From: an uncultured Shewanella sp.
GTDB taxonomy: Bacteria; Pseudomonadota; Gammaproteobacteria; Enterobacterales; Shewanellaceae
NCBI GenBank assembly: GCA_947503555.1
Contig: CANNEE010000013.1
Span: 62,001 to 126,000, forward strand
Direction of reading: 5' to 3'
Length of the DNA stretch: 64,000 nt
Shown: positions 36,051 to 45,435 of the stretch, one piece after another
How positions within the stretch are numbered: the first letter of the stretch is position 1
How the letters are laid out: each line of letters opens with the position of its first letter
Notes under the pieces: model-generated
What the model saw: only the letters and a program-made list of their open reading frames with translations
Database searches by the model: none
What the model was told of the DNA's origin: nothing
Translations under genes and position numbers: made by a program

Positions 36051-39000
36051 ATGAACAGATTCATCGCTTTTTTTGTTGCTAGGCGTAATATCATTATCAC
36101 AGCGCTTTTGGGGCTTACCTTAGTGATTTGGTGGCAGGTTTCACTCTGGTACAGTGGCTACCTTTATGATGGGCAAAGACAAGAGGCAAGAAGTCATTTA
36201 AGAGCCCATGCTAAAGAGCTTTCTATGGTGCTACATCAGCGAATAGATTTGCTTAATGGATTAGCTAGCTATATCAATAAAGATTTGAATGGTCTTGGTC
36301 CCTCTGCTGAGCTAAATAGAAGCAAATTGCAGAGTTTTTTGTCCGGACTACATGCCTCTACCAAAAGTATTCGTGGTTTTAGCATAGCGCCAGGTGGCGT
36401 AGTCGATTTGATTTATCCTCTGAGATCCAATGAAGCTGCTTTAGATCATAATCTGTTTGCTCAATCTCAACCCGATGTGTTTGATGCTGCGACCTTGGCG
36501 GTGGAAACCCGTGATATTGTGGTGTCACCACCCTATGAATTACGCCAAGGTGGTTTGGGGTTGGTGGCTCGTTTGCCAATTTTTAACCAAGGTGAATTTT
36601 GGGGCTTAGTGGCGGTAGTACTCGATATCAGTGCCATGATTAAAGAGGCTGAGCTGGTCGATGACGACCTCATGTTTAATTTTGCCTTGAAGAGTGAGCG
36701 TGGTGGCGTATTTTATGGTGATCCTCAATTATTTGAGCAGTCTGATATGGTTCAAGTTATTGAGCTTCCTCAAGATAGATGGTTTATCGCATCACCATCA
36801 GCCATTATTGAGGAGAGATTGACGACTCAGCTCAACATTTTTCGACTCTTATCCTTAGCCTTTATTACTCTGCTATTTGGCTTTACCCTAGCATCGAGCC
36901 GTAAAATCGATGAATTACTATCGAAAAATAGCGCAGAAAAATTGGCAGAAATATCGGCAAGTGAGAACAAATACTCAGTCACTAGCCTAGTTCCTGACTT
37001 TAAAGACTCAGGTAGCCATGCTCCTCCAACTTGGATTGCACCCACGGTTGCTTCAGTAGCCACTATTTTAGGTTGTATGGCGTTTTATTGGTATCTGCAG
37101 GGAAATAATGCAACTAGCCAAGAGGTCGAGTTAGGGCGTGATTTACGTACACTTCGCTCAGCAATCGAGCAAAAGCTAGACACAGATAAGGCTTACCTTG
37201 AGATTTTAGCCCAAGAGATAGGTCAACAAACTTTGTTACCTCAAGGCTTTGTTGAAAAAGGGGAGCAGTACGTCAAAGACCATCCAGGTTTGATTAATAT
37301 TACCTTGGCTGACGATGCATTTGTTATTCGCTATACCACTCCCTATGAAGCTAATAAACAAGTGATAGGCTTAACCCTGTCACTGCCTGAGCCCGAGCGT
37401 GCATCTAGATTAGCGAAGAATTTAGGCAGATCTGTCTACACTAAGCCGTTTGTCGTAATCCAAGGTAAACCTGCCTTTGAGATTTATGTGCCTATCTTTT
37501 ACGGCGGCCAGTTTAAGGGAACCCTAGGTGGTGTCTACTCGATCAGTAAATTACTGGAGAATGTCGCAACCCAGCGTATGCGTGATAAATACTACATCAG
37601 TGTGCTAGATGCATCCGGTGAAGTCTTGGTTGCGGATAAAACGCAAACTAATAGTGAGCTTATTTCTAAAGCCGCTTCTGTGTTGCCACTTAATAATAGT
37701 CTTTGGGTTAGCCTAAGTAGCAAGAAAGCCGGATTGAGTGACAATATTCAGTGGTTGATTTTAGTGACTGCGCTATTTGTGCTCGGCATCTGTTTAAGTT
37801 TCTGGCTGCAGTATAGAGAGAGCAATAGATATTGGCGCACGGGTAAAGCGTTATTGCAGTCTCAGCAGCATTTTCGCTCTATTGCTCAAGCATCCCCCAT
37901 GGCGATTGTGATTACCGACCCTAAAACGTCGGAGATCTATTATGCCAATGCTAGAGCTGAAGAGTTGTTGGGTTTTGCGGCAGGTGCGCTTGTCGGTCAT
38001 AAGACAATAGAGTTTTACGGTGAGCCTAAAGATAGGGAAAGGTTCGCTTTAAAAGTCAGCATGAACAATCGTGTCGAAGGCTTTGAGCTAAGAATGAAAA
38101 AAGCTGAAGGCGAAGAGTTTTGGGGCGTACTGTCATCCCAGCAGGTCAGTTATGGTAAAGGCATGGCGTTAATCACCAGCATTACCGATCTGACCGAACA
38201 AAAGAACTATCAAAATGAGCTCTTTCATAAGGCCAATTACGATGAGTTAACCGACTTGCCTAATCGTGGCCTAGCCTTTGACCGCCTGCAAAGGGCATTA
38301 GATTCGGTTGCGCGTACTAAGAAGAAGGTGGCGCTGATGTTGATTGACCTTGATGACTTTAAGAAGGTTAACGACAGTTTTGGCCACAGCGCTGGTGATG
38401 CGTTTTTACAAGAGGTTGCCAGTCGTTTAACCGCCTGTGTTCGCGAGGGGGATACAGTTGCTAGGCTTGGTGGTGATGAGTTCACTATTATTCTTTCTGG
38501 TTTGAGCTATGCATCAGATGCAGAGAATGTGGCTCAGAAGCTGCTGGATTCCTTTAATCATCCTGTCATGTTAGGGAATCATGAAGTTGCCATAGGTGCC
38601 AGCATAGGGATTGCTATGTGTCCAGATGATGGTGAGGACTTTGAGTCATTGATTAAAAACGCCGATGCCGCCATGTATCAATGTAAGAAAGCTGGGCGTA
38701 ATACCTTACGTTTCTATACCGCGCAGATGAATGAGAAAGTCAAAGCGCGCTTAGTCATGGAAAAAGAGTTACGTCAGGCCCTAAGCAATAACGAATTTTA
38801 TCTTAACTATCAGCCACTGATTGATGTGAAAACACGGCGGGTCGTCGGTGCGGAAGCCTTGTTACGTTGGTTTAACCCTAAATTGGGTCAAGTCTCACCG
38901 GCTAATTTTATTCCCCTTGCTGAGAGTCTAGGCATGATAACGGATATTGGCTGGTGGGTGATGAAACGTGTGTGTCACGATCTTAAGGAGTGGGAAGATA

Positions 39001-39536
39001 AGGATTCTATGCCAGATTATATCTCCTTAAATGTCTCCAGTTATCAATTAAGACAGGCAGAGTTAGTCACCAATGTTGCACAAGTGCTTGCTGAGTCAGG
39101 GTTAGAAGCCAATAAGCTTGAATTAGAGATAACCGAGAGTGCGCTATTAGAAAATACAGATAATAGCCAGTTAGTGTTTGATGCCTTGCATGAAATGGGG
39201 CTAAGAATTGCTATTGATGATTTTGGTACTGGCTACTCATCTCTGAGTTATCTGCGTAAATTCCCTTTCGATACCCTAAAAATTGATAGAGCCTTTATCA
39301 ATGATATTCCTAATGATATCGAGGCTAATCAGTTGGTGGATGCCATTATCTCTATGGCCAACGCTATGAACCTAAGAGTCGTGGCAGAAGGGGTGGAAAA
39401 CCCACAGCAAGTAGAGTTTTTACAGGAGCTAGACTGTCATTTAGTTCAAGGTTTCTATTTTGCTAAGCCGATGCCTTTGTCACAGCTTAAGGCATTTTGT
39501 CATCAGCAGGATATTAACTTAGCGGTTAAGAGCTAA
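36051..39536 (+). CDS. Membrane GGDEF-EAL protein with two periplasmic sensor units
   Basis: A 1161-residue c-di-GMP enzyme. Order: TM (about 12-30), first CHASE-like sensor with GLVARLPIFNQGEFWGLVAVV, TM near 280, a short linker, TM near 330-348, second sensor with FEIYVPIFYGGQFKGTLGGVY, TM near 575, PAS (about 610-725), GGDEF with an intact GGDEF (807-811), and EAL with EAL (935-937) and DDFGTGYSS. Both catalytic cores therefore look complete, so it may synthesise and degrade c-di-GMP. The two sensor units look duplicated. It stands alone and is followed by a dyad spanning its stop codon. Confidence 0.9.
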   Translation: MNRFIAFFVARRNIIITALLGLTLVIWWQVSLWYSGYLYDGQRQEARSHLRAHAKELSMVLHQRIDLLNGLASYINKDLNGLGPSAELNRSKLQSFLSGLHASTKSIRGFSIAPGGVVDLIYPLRSNEAALDHNLFAQSQPDVFDAATLAVETRDIVVSPPYELRQGGLGLVARLPIFNQGEFWGLVAVVLDISAMIKEAELVDDDLMFNFALKSERGGVFYGDPQLFEQSDMVQVIELPQDRWFIASPSAIIEERLTTQLNIFRLLSLAFITLLFGFTLASSRKIDELLSKNSAEKLAEISASENKYSVTSLVPDFKDSGSHAPPTWIAPTVASVATILGCMAFYWYLQGNNATSQEVELGRDLRTLRSAIEQKLDTDKAYLEILAQEIGQQTLLPQGFVEKGEQYVKDHPGLINITLADDAFVIRYTTPYEANKQVIGLTLSLPEPERASRLAKNLGRSVYTKPFVVIQGKPAFEIYVPIFYGGQFKGTLGGVYSISKLLENVATQRMRDKYYISVLDASGEVLVADKTQTNSELISKAASVLPLNNSLWVSLSSKKAGLSDNIQWLILVTALFVLGICLSFWLQYRESNRYWRTGKALLQSQQHFRSIAQASPMAIVITDPKTSEIYYANARAEELLGFAAGALVGHKTIEFYGEPKDRERFALKVSMNNRVEGFELRMKKAEGEEFWGVLSSQQVSYGKGMALITSITDLTEQKNYQNELFHKANYDELTDLPNRGLAFDRLQRALDSVARTKKKVALMLIDLDDFKKVNDSFGHSAGDAFLQEVASRLTACVREGDTVARLGGDEFTIILSGLSYASDAENVAQKLLDSFNHPVMLGNHEVAIGASIGIAMCPDDGEDFESLIKNADAAMYQCKKAGRNTLRFYTAQMNEKVKARLVMEKELRQALSNNEFYLNYQPLIDVKTRRVVGAEALLRWFNPKLGQVSPANFIPLAESLGMITDIGWWVMKRVCHDLKEWEDKDSMPDYISLNVSSYQLRQAELVTNVAQVLAESGLEANKLELEITESALLENTDNSQLVFDALHEMGLRIAIDDFGTGYSSLSYLRKFPFDTLKIDRAFINDIPNDIEANQLVDAIISMANAMNLRVVAEGVENPQQVEFLQELDCHLVQGFYFAKPMPLSQLKAFCHQQDINLAVKS

Positions 39537-39543
39537 CCGCTAA
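39519..39543. repeat. Dyad spanning the stop codon of the GGDEF-EAL gene
   Basis: TTAGCGGTTA / TAACCGCTAA, a 10-bp perfect inverted repeat with a five-base loop; the TAA stop is inside the right arm. No U-tract follows in either direction. It may act as a weak convergent terminator or mRNA end protector. Confidence 0.5.
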
Positions 39544-39552
39544 GAGTCATGC

Positions 39553-40170
39553 TTAGCTTTTCGGCCGCATACATTGGGTCAGCAGGTGCTGAAAAAATTC
39601 GGCGCCTTTTTTACGGGTAAAGTCGATATTTCGCTGTGGAATGGTCTCTGGATGAGGATAGTTTGCTAGCGCAGCTTCGATACTGGCTTCTCGTATGATA
39701 TGTATGGTGGGATAAGGTGAACGATTAGTATAGTTGGCTGCATCATCGTGACTCTCGCCTTCAAAGCAATAGTCAGGATGAAAACTGGCTAGCTGAAATA
39801 CACCTTCATAACCTTGCTCGATAATCAGCTCATTGGCGAAATCGAGTAGATCTAAATAGCGTTCAAAGGTGTCAAAACCTTGGGGGAAAATCACTAAGCT
39901 AGTTTCTATTTCTGGTTGTTCAGATAGATGAGCACACTCAAGCAGAAACTCCTCTAAAGCCTTATCGATTTGCGAATGCTCAACCAGCTTATAGCCTATG
40001 CTGTTGTTCTCGACCTCTTTACGGGCAAAGGGACAGATATTGTATTTCACGATAACTTGGCTGACCCAGTTGCGAGTGTGCTTAATAATATTATTTGAGT
40101 CGTTATCAGGATGATTCAAAGTTTGCTCTGCTGACATAATGGTTATAGGAACTTGCGGGTGATTGGCCAT
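39553..40170 (-). CDS. DUF1415 family protein
   Basis: A 205-residue cytoplasmic protein of the DUF1415 group. Recognisable parts are HTRNWVSQVIVKYNICPFA with the conserved Cys-Pro-Phe, VIFPQGFDTFERYLDLL, and FQLASFHPDYCFEG. Function unknown. Its start ATG (40168-40170) is adjacent to the stop of the LysE-type gene, so the two are co-transcribed. A second Met (40137) is possible as start, since the first ten residues are not typical. Confidence 0.85.
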   Translation of the reverse strand: MANHPQVPITIMSAEQTLNHPDNDSNNIIKHTRNWVSQVIVKYNICPFARKEVENNSIGYKLVEHSQIDKALEEFLLECAHLSEQPEIETSLVIFPQGFDTFERYLDLLDFANELIIEQGYEGVFQLASFHPDYCFEGESHDDAANYTNRSPYPTIHIIREASIEAALANYPHPETIPQRNIDFTRKKGAEFFQHLLTQCMRPKS

Positions 40171-40764
40171 TTAAGAAGCCATCATAGGCAGGATTGAGAT
40201 CACAAGCAATAGCGCCATTGTGATATTAAAAAGTCTCTGGTGTTTAGCCGATTGCAGCAGTTTCTTGAGTAACAGCCCAAAGTAGAGCCAGACTAATGCG
40301 CAGGGAAAAGCTACTGTCATAAATACTAGGGCTATAGTGAGTGCTTGAGGTGCAAGCGCACTCTGCATACTGGTAAAGGTGGCCACTGCGCCTAAAGCCA
40401 TCACCCAAGCTTTGGGATTAACCCATTGAAAGGCTGCCGCCTGAATAAAACTTAAGGGCTTAGGTTTAGTCTTACCTTCAAGCTGACTGCTAGCACTAGC
40501 AATCAGATAGGCGAGATAGAGCATATAGCCGATCCCGAGATAGCGAATAACAGTATGTAACTCTGGGAAAGCGGTAAACAGGGCTGTCATTCCAAGTCCT
40601 ATGGCGAGCACCATGCTAGGAAAGCCGATACAGATCCCCAAAAGGTGAGGGACGCTAGACTTGATACCAAAGTTAACCCCTGACGTCATCAGCATAATAT
40701 TGTTTGGCCCTGGGGTGATTCCAGATGAAAAAGCAAACAGAGCGATGGCGAGAATAAGTTCCAT
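40171..40764 (-). CDS. LysE-family amino acid exporter
   Basis: A 197-residue inner-membrane protein with about six hydrophobic segments. The N-terminal SSGITPGPNNIMLMTSGVNFG and the segment AAFQWVNPKAWVMALGAV are the two signatures of the LysE/RhtB family of amino acid and homoserine exporters. The substrate cannot be read from sequence. It is the first gene of a two-gene unit with DUF1415 and is divergent from the DUF4136 gene. Confidence 0.88.
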   Translation of the reverse strand: MELILAIALFAFSSGITPGPNNIMLMTSGVNFGIKSSVPHLLGICIGFPSMVLAIGLGMTALFTAFPELHTVIRYLGIGYMLYLAYLIASASSQLEGKTKPKPLSFIQAAAFQWVNPKAWVMALGAVATFTSMQSALAPQALTIALVFMTVAFPCALVWLYFGLLLKKLLQSAKHQRLFNITMALLLVISILPMMAS

Positions 40765-40952
40765 AAAGACTGAGGTTAACTAGGTTGCTGGCATGTGAGG
40801 GCTATTATTCTATTCTTGTGAATAAGGTCGCAAGCAAAAGTAGGACTCGATGAGAATTTTAACGCTATAAATTGCATAAATGTCAGCTTAGGTACATCTT
40901 ATTTAGGGTATTGTTAATTGCCTAATTAGTTCGCGTATTCCTAGGAGGAATG

Positions 40953-41576
40953 ATGAGTCGATATTCTGCTTCACTGGTTCTAGCTATGGTGTTTGTTGGC
41001 TTATTGTCCGCATGTTCATCGACGTCTGAGACATCTAAGCCTGAAAGAATTAAGCCTGAGAGAACTAGGGCTGCTATCGTCACAGGTTTAGTGGCCAGCG
41101 GCGATGTGCACTCGATAGTGAAGTCGGCAACACGCTACGCTTGGCATCCTGAAATGGCGATAGTGAAACAACACCCTCAACTTGAGGCGAGTCGTGTCTT
41201 AGCTAAGAGCAAGCAACTGATAAATGCTGAGCTTGGCCGTAAAGGTTATCAGTTGGTGGGGCTGAATCAGCAGCCTGATTTTCTGGTAGGCTTTGGTTTA
41301 GCCATGGAATCGAGCTTGAGTGATAATCAAATTCTGGCAAAAGCTGGCTTAGTGGCAGGCTTAACTGCAACCAAGCAGCAAGCGGCGAATCCTCAGCGCT
41401 ATGAAAAAGGCTCCTTGGTAATAGGACTCTTTAAAGGTATTAACCGACAGCCAGATTGGCGCGTGTTAATGCAAGGCTATGCCGATTTTGAACGTGACAA
41501 GAGTGAGCAGCAAAGAAACTATGAGGCTACGATAACCCGTATGCTTAGAGCGGTTCCTGCAATCAACAGTTTGTAA
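40953..41576 (+). CDS. DUF4136 lipoprotein
   Basis: A 207-residue lipoprotein. The signal peptide ends in lipobox LLSAC (Cys about residue 21). A DUF4136-like body follows, with YAWHPEM near residue 68, KGYQLVGLNQQPDFLVGFG and the GSLVIGLFKG strand. Two start codons overlap; ATG at 40953 is chosen because AGGAGG (40943-40948) is too close to the one at 40950. Role unknown; envelope-located. Confidence 0.75.
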   Translation: MSRYSASLVLAMVFVGLLSACSSTSETSKPERIKPERTRAAIVTGLVASGDVHSIVKSATRYAWHPEMAIVKQHPQLEASRVLAKSKQLINAELGRKGYQLVGLNQQPDFLVGFGLAMESSLSDNQILAKAGLVAGLTATKQQAANPQRYEKGSLVIGLFKGINRQPDWRVLMQGYADFERDKSEQQRNYEATITRMLRAVPAINSL

Positions 41577-41636
41577 TCGATACTCTGTAATCTGGTTAAT
41601 CACAATGATTATTTAGCGTGACTTAGGCCTATATAA

Positions 41637-41676
41637 CAAAAGCCTGCAATTGAGTCATCAATCGCAGGCTTTGTTT
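41637..41676. terminator. Bidirectional terminator between the DUF4136 and TonB-receptor genes
   Basis: AAAGCCTGCAATTGA / TCAATCGCAGGCTTT stem (one mismatch) with a short loop, flanked by A-rich and T-rich runs for two convergent genes. Confidence 0.85.
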
Positions 41677-41703
41677 ATTAAGTCATGATGTGTGCAGGCA
41701 CAG

Positions 41704-43854
41704 TTAGAATCTGTATTTCACACCTAGATTCACTGTCGTCCCTAAGCCTTTAGTGTTGTAACCCGAATAGGTATAGGCTTGAGAGCGAGCCGAGTAGTAA
41801 TCTTCATTTAGTAGGTTCTCGACACCTAAGCTGAGAAGCCAGTTATCCATCTGATAGCTAGAGCTTAGGTTAATAAGGTTGTAGCTTGAGATTGGACCCT
41901 GGGCGCCAACATACTTGCCATCGACTTGTTCAAAGCGTTTTCTATCGCCCACATGCAGGTAGCTTAAACCGATACTCGCATTGTCCGTTGGCTGCCAGTT
42001 CAGATAAGCGGTTAGCTTAGGTGCAGAAATGGTTCGGCCATCAAGATACACATCTTTCTCGGTATCTTTACCTTCGATCCAGCTATAGGTCAGCCCGCCA
42101 TTTACATTTGAGTTAAATTCATAACTGACTTGTGCTTCATAGCCCCAAATCTTTTGTGGCGCACGAACGGGCAGATACACGCCAGTGACAGGATCATACT
42201 TGTTGCTGGTGCCTAATTCTGAGGTGCTGCGATAGGCGGCAAACTCATAGCTAAGATCTTCCACACGACCCGAGAAGCCCACTTCATAGTTGTCGGTCAC
42301 CGATGCTTCGGTATGGATAAGGGTAATGTCGGTGACGGTCGCAGTACGCAGCAAACGGCCAAGATCTGAGATATCTGCCCCTTGAGAGAAGCTTATAAAG
42401 GGACTAAACGCATCGTCATAGTTATAGCGTAGACCTAAGTTATAGGTGGTCGACTCAAACGAGACTGTGCCGCCTTTTACACTCACTGGCACAGAGCAAG
42501 TCGTGGGGGAAGAGCAGAGTCTTAGGGTGTCATAGTCTGCTACCTTAATGTCGACATCGTCTCGGCGAAGACCGGCTTTGACAATCCAATCATCATTAAT
42601 CACAAACTTGGTTTGTAGATAGACTGCTAGGTTAGTCATATCCATCTCTGGTACCCAGATACGGCCATCTTCCAGAGGTTGAGAGCCTGTATCTTTTAGG
42701 GAGTCGATACCATAGACAAAGCTAGCTTCAACACTATCCCAATCGACTAAGGTGTTGAAGTTGACCCTTAAGCCCTGTTTATCGGATTTGATCAGAGATT
42801 GTCCACCAGCATAACCCGCTTCTGGGTTAGAAAGGGCGGTAGAGAAGAAGAACATGTTTTCAATGGTTTGGCTGTAACCATCCAAGGTCAATTGGGTGTT
42901 GGTAAAGATATCCTCATCGACATATTTAACCATCAGGTTGCGGTTACCCGTTGGCCCTTGAGGTACGCCAGGGCTCTTCTCGCCTGTGGTGTTTTTAACT
43001 GCATAGGTTTTCACGCCTGTATTAACGCTGCCGGTGACATCGATAATGTCCGCTTGTTGCTGTGACTCATAATAGTTATATGTCACCGAGAGCTTTTTCT
43101 CGCTATCGAACTGATAACCGAGTTTGATAAAGGCGTTTTTGGCTTCCGCTTCCGAGAGACCATAAATTTTACCTATGATGTCACCGTCGGCATCTCGTTG
43201 CAGCCCTGTTTTTTCTATTGCGCCACTGACCACATAACTAAATTGATCTACAGTGCCATTGACGTCGAGATCGAGTCTGTGACCATCACTATCATCAAAT
43301 TTTACCGCACTAAACTTGCTTGATAGCCCTATTTCACCACTAATAGCCGCGTTCTTATCGGCGCGTTTAGTGATGTAATTGATTATGCCCCCCGAGGCGC
43401 CGTTACCATAAATTGAGGTTGCCCCTTTAATCACCTCTATGCGCTCGATAACTGCAGGATCGATAGAGCGAATACCCAAGGAGCCATTTCTCAACGGTGT
43501 CGATTGAGGTACGCCATCGATCATGACAAGTGCGTTTCTGCCCCTAAGAGTTTGACCTGAGTTGCTCGAGGTTCCCGTGCTGGGTGCCATGCCGGGTACC
43601 CTTGTCGCTAGCATATTTTGTAGCTCAGAGCTGATTTGCATCTCTTGAGCCAGCGCCTTGCTATCGATGACAGTAACCGAAGAGGGCACCTCATCGATGC
43701 GTTCAATCACACGGCTACCTGTCACTATGATGCGTTCTATATTGGCATCGGTTTCCTGCTCTTGTGCATGCAGGGTGAGTGGCAATACGCTAACGGCTGA
43801 ACATAATAAAGCACAGCGAACGGCTAAGGCTGTTTTATCTAACGAGGCTCTCAT
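41704..43854 (-). CDS. TonB-dependent siderophore receptor (Fur-regulated)
   Basis: A 716-residue outer-membrane receptor. The signal peptide covers residues 1-30. The TonB box/plug region follows: RIIVTGSRVIERIDEVPSSV, then GSLGIRSIDPAVIERIEVIKGATSIYGNGASGGIINYITK, cut here in the conserved plug order. The C-terminal barrel ends TTVNLGVKYRF with Phe. Length and plug suit iron-siderophore receptors; the ligand is not determined. A Fur box lies 27 bp upstream of the start. Confidence 0.9.
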   Translation of the reverse strand: MRASLDKTALAVRCALLCSAVSVLPLTLHAQEQETDANIERIIVTGSRVIERIDEVPSSVTVIDSKALAQEMQISSELQNMLATRVPGMAPSTGTSSNSGQTLRGRNALVMIDGVPQSTPLRNGSLGIRSIDPAVIERIEVIKGATSIYGNGASGGIINYITKRADKNAAISGEIGLSSKFSAVKFDDSDGHRLDLDVNGTVDQFSYVVSGAIEKTGLQRDADGDIIGKIYGLSEAEAKNAFIKLGYQFDSEKKLSVTYNYYESQQQADIIDVTGSVNTGVKTYAVKNTTGEKSPGVPQGPTGNRNLMVKYVDEDIFTNTQLTLDGYSQTIENMFFFSTALSNPEAGYAGGQSLIKSDKQGLRVNFNTLVDWDSVEASFVYGIDSLKDTGSQPLEDGRIWVPEMDMTNLAVYLQTKFVINDDWIVKAGLRRDDVDIKVADYDTLRLCSSPTTCSVPVSVKGGTVSFESTTYNLGLRYNYDDAFSPFISFSQGADISDLGRLLRTATVTDITLIHTEASVTDNYEVGFSGRVEDLSYEFAAYRSTSELGTSNKYDPVTGVYLPVRAPQKIWGYEAQVSYEFNSNVNGGLTYSWIEGKDTEKDVYLDGRTISAPKLTAYLNWQPTDNASIGLSYLHVGDRKRFEQVDGKYVGAQGPISSYNLINLSSSYQMDNWLLSLGVENLLNEDYYSARSQAYTYSGYNTKGLGTTVNLGVKYRF

Positions 43855-43880
43855 GGTTTCTCCAAGGTTTGATTGTTTTT

Positions 43881-43900
43881 GCGAATGATAATGATTGCTT
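43881..43900. promoter_or_regulatory. Fur box of the TonB-receptor gene
   Basis: AATGATAATGATT (43884-43896) matches the first 13 bases of the 19-bp Fur consensus AATGATAATNATTATCATT; the remaining six bases are weaker. It predicts repression of the receptor by Fur with iron. Confidence 0.7.
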
Positions 43901-44063
43901 TTTATGTTAAAAGTGAATTTACATATGAAAACAGTTTGTTAATTCGCCAATGGAGTGATTTGAACTAGGCAAATAGTTGCATAACATCCTAAGGTGTTAG
44001 TTTTACCTTAATAAAAACATGAGCTTATTTTTAGCATTTGAATAGTTAACTTGCATGAGTAAC

Positions 44064-44096
44064 AAAAAGGCCATGACATATGCTGTCATGGCCTTG
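44064..44096 (-). terminator. Terminator of the DUF2797 gene
   Basis: On the minus strand AAGGCCATGACA / TGTCATGGCCTT, a 12-bp perfect stem with a five-base loop, then TTTTTG. Confidence 0.88.
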
Positions 44097-44136
44097 ATAA
44101 TCTTTACAAAACACTTTGCAAGCACTTTGCATTAGT

Positions 44137-44952
44137 TTAGTGAGCAGTGACTTCGTAAGCGGTAAACTTACGAATATTGATAACGCCGGTATCAAAGATC
44201 AGATATTGGCCTTTAATGCCTTTTAGTACACCTGTAACCACAGGTTCTTTATCAAAGTTATGGGATTTCACCTTAGTGGGAAATTCCTCTACTGGATAGT
44301 GAATCGCTTGAATAGGCTCATCGAGTTTCTCAATACTGTACTCGCCCTTATTCATTGCCAGTTCATGGAGTTTGTTCTCGATTTGCGGCAGCAGCTCTGT
44401 GGCTTTCTGTTTTAGATCGATATCGCTGGCATTAGCCTTTAACATGGCCTGCCAATTGGTTTTATCGGCGATGAGCTTGGCCAGTTCCACTTCCACTAAC
44501 CCTGAGAGTTGGCGTGTGGCGACCTTAAAGATAGGCAGGCCTTGAGTTGCCCCTTGATCTATCCAGCGGGTAGGCAGCTGAGTATGACGAGTGATACCCA
44601 CTTTGATGCTAGAGGTGTTAGAGAGATATACATAGTGGGGCACAAAGCAGTTATCTTGTCCCCACTCGGGCTCACGGCAGGTGCCTTGCTCATAATGGCA
44701 GGTTTCAGGTTTCATGATGCACATGTCGCAGCTGGCGAGCTTTTTCATACAAACAAAGCAGTGGCCTTGGGAGTAACTTTTCTTGGTCTTCTTGCCGCAG
44801 TGACTACAAAAGATATTGCCTGTGTGTGTCAGAGTTAAGGTTTTCCCTATCAGAGGATTGAGATCCAGTAATTGCTCGCCAATAGGCAGCTGGTATTGGA
44901 CTTGATTGTGCTCATCGAGCGTGCTGCGCATCTTACGCAAGGTTCCTAGCAT
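44137..44952 (-). CDS. DUF2797 family protein with Cys clusters
   Basis: A 271-residue cytoplasmic protein. Four Cys pairs suggest zinc binding: CSHCGKKTKKSY, CFVCMKKLASCDMC, CHYEQGTCREPEWG. The LSNTSSIKVGITRHTQLPTRW block resembles a GIY-YIG-like or tRNA-modification context, as known for DUF2797 proteins. Function unknown. It has its own terminator and stands alone. Confidence 0.82.
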   Translation of the reverse strand: MLGTLRKMRSTLDEHNQVQYQLPIGEQLLDLNPLIGKTLTLTHTGNIFCSHCGKKTKKSYSQGHCFVCMKKLASCDMCIMKPETCHYEQGTCREPEWGQDNCFVPHYVYLSNTSSIKVGITRHTQLPTRWIDQGATQGLPIFKVATRQLSGLVEVELAKLIADKTNWQAMLKANASDIDLKQKATELLPQIENKLHELAMNKGEYSIEKLDEPIQAIHYPVEEFPTKVKSHNFDKEPVVTGVLKGIKGQYLIFDTGVINIRKFTAYEVTAH

Positions 44953-45150
44953 GACATAACCTATTTATATTTTTAGTATCGCTATTATTCTATCAGTTTA
45001 TTATCGCCTCTTTTGATAGTTTTTATCGATTGTAAAATGGAGCGTTGCGATTTAGTGTCTAGGGCGCGCTTTAATCCTGACATTTACATACTCGGCTTGT
45101 TTAGACACGGCTGATGCTTTGTATTAGGCTGTACGGTCATCACAATAATT

Positions 45151-45418
45151 TAGGGGTTGTTGATCTTTCAAGGTTGTTTTTGCAGCAATTTACAGCGTGC
45201 TTAAACAAGGCAGAGCTTGTGCCGTGTAGTTACTCTACATAAATAAGCGATAACGCAGTAGAAGTGCGCTGTAAACGCTGCCCTTCGGGCGCGACTCAAT
45301 GGCATTTTCTCATTGTTGAACGAGCATTTACTTAGATTGCTAAGCTACATCTCGTTCGCCGCGATAAAATGCCATTGACTGAGCGCAAAAACTAATCAGC
45401 AAAGATCAACAACCCCTA
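45151..45418. mobile_element. MITE-like foldback element, 268 bp
   Basis: A non-coding element between perfect terminal inverted repeats: GGGGTTGTTGATCTTT (45153-45168) and AAAGATCAACAACCCC (45401-45416), both flanked by TA (45151-45152 and 45417-45418), which may be the target duplication. Inside lie nested complementary arms: TTTACAGCG/CGCTGTAAA, a UUCG-loop hairpin CCCTTCGGG (45281-45289), TCAATGGCATTTT/AAAATGCCATTGA, GAACGAG/CTCGTTC and CTTAG/CTAAG. No ORF is present. It ends 17 bp before the EamA start and may alter that gene's 5' leader. Confidence 0.72.
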
Positions 45419-45435
45419 TCAAAAGAGGAACTCAC

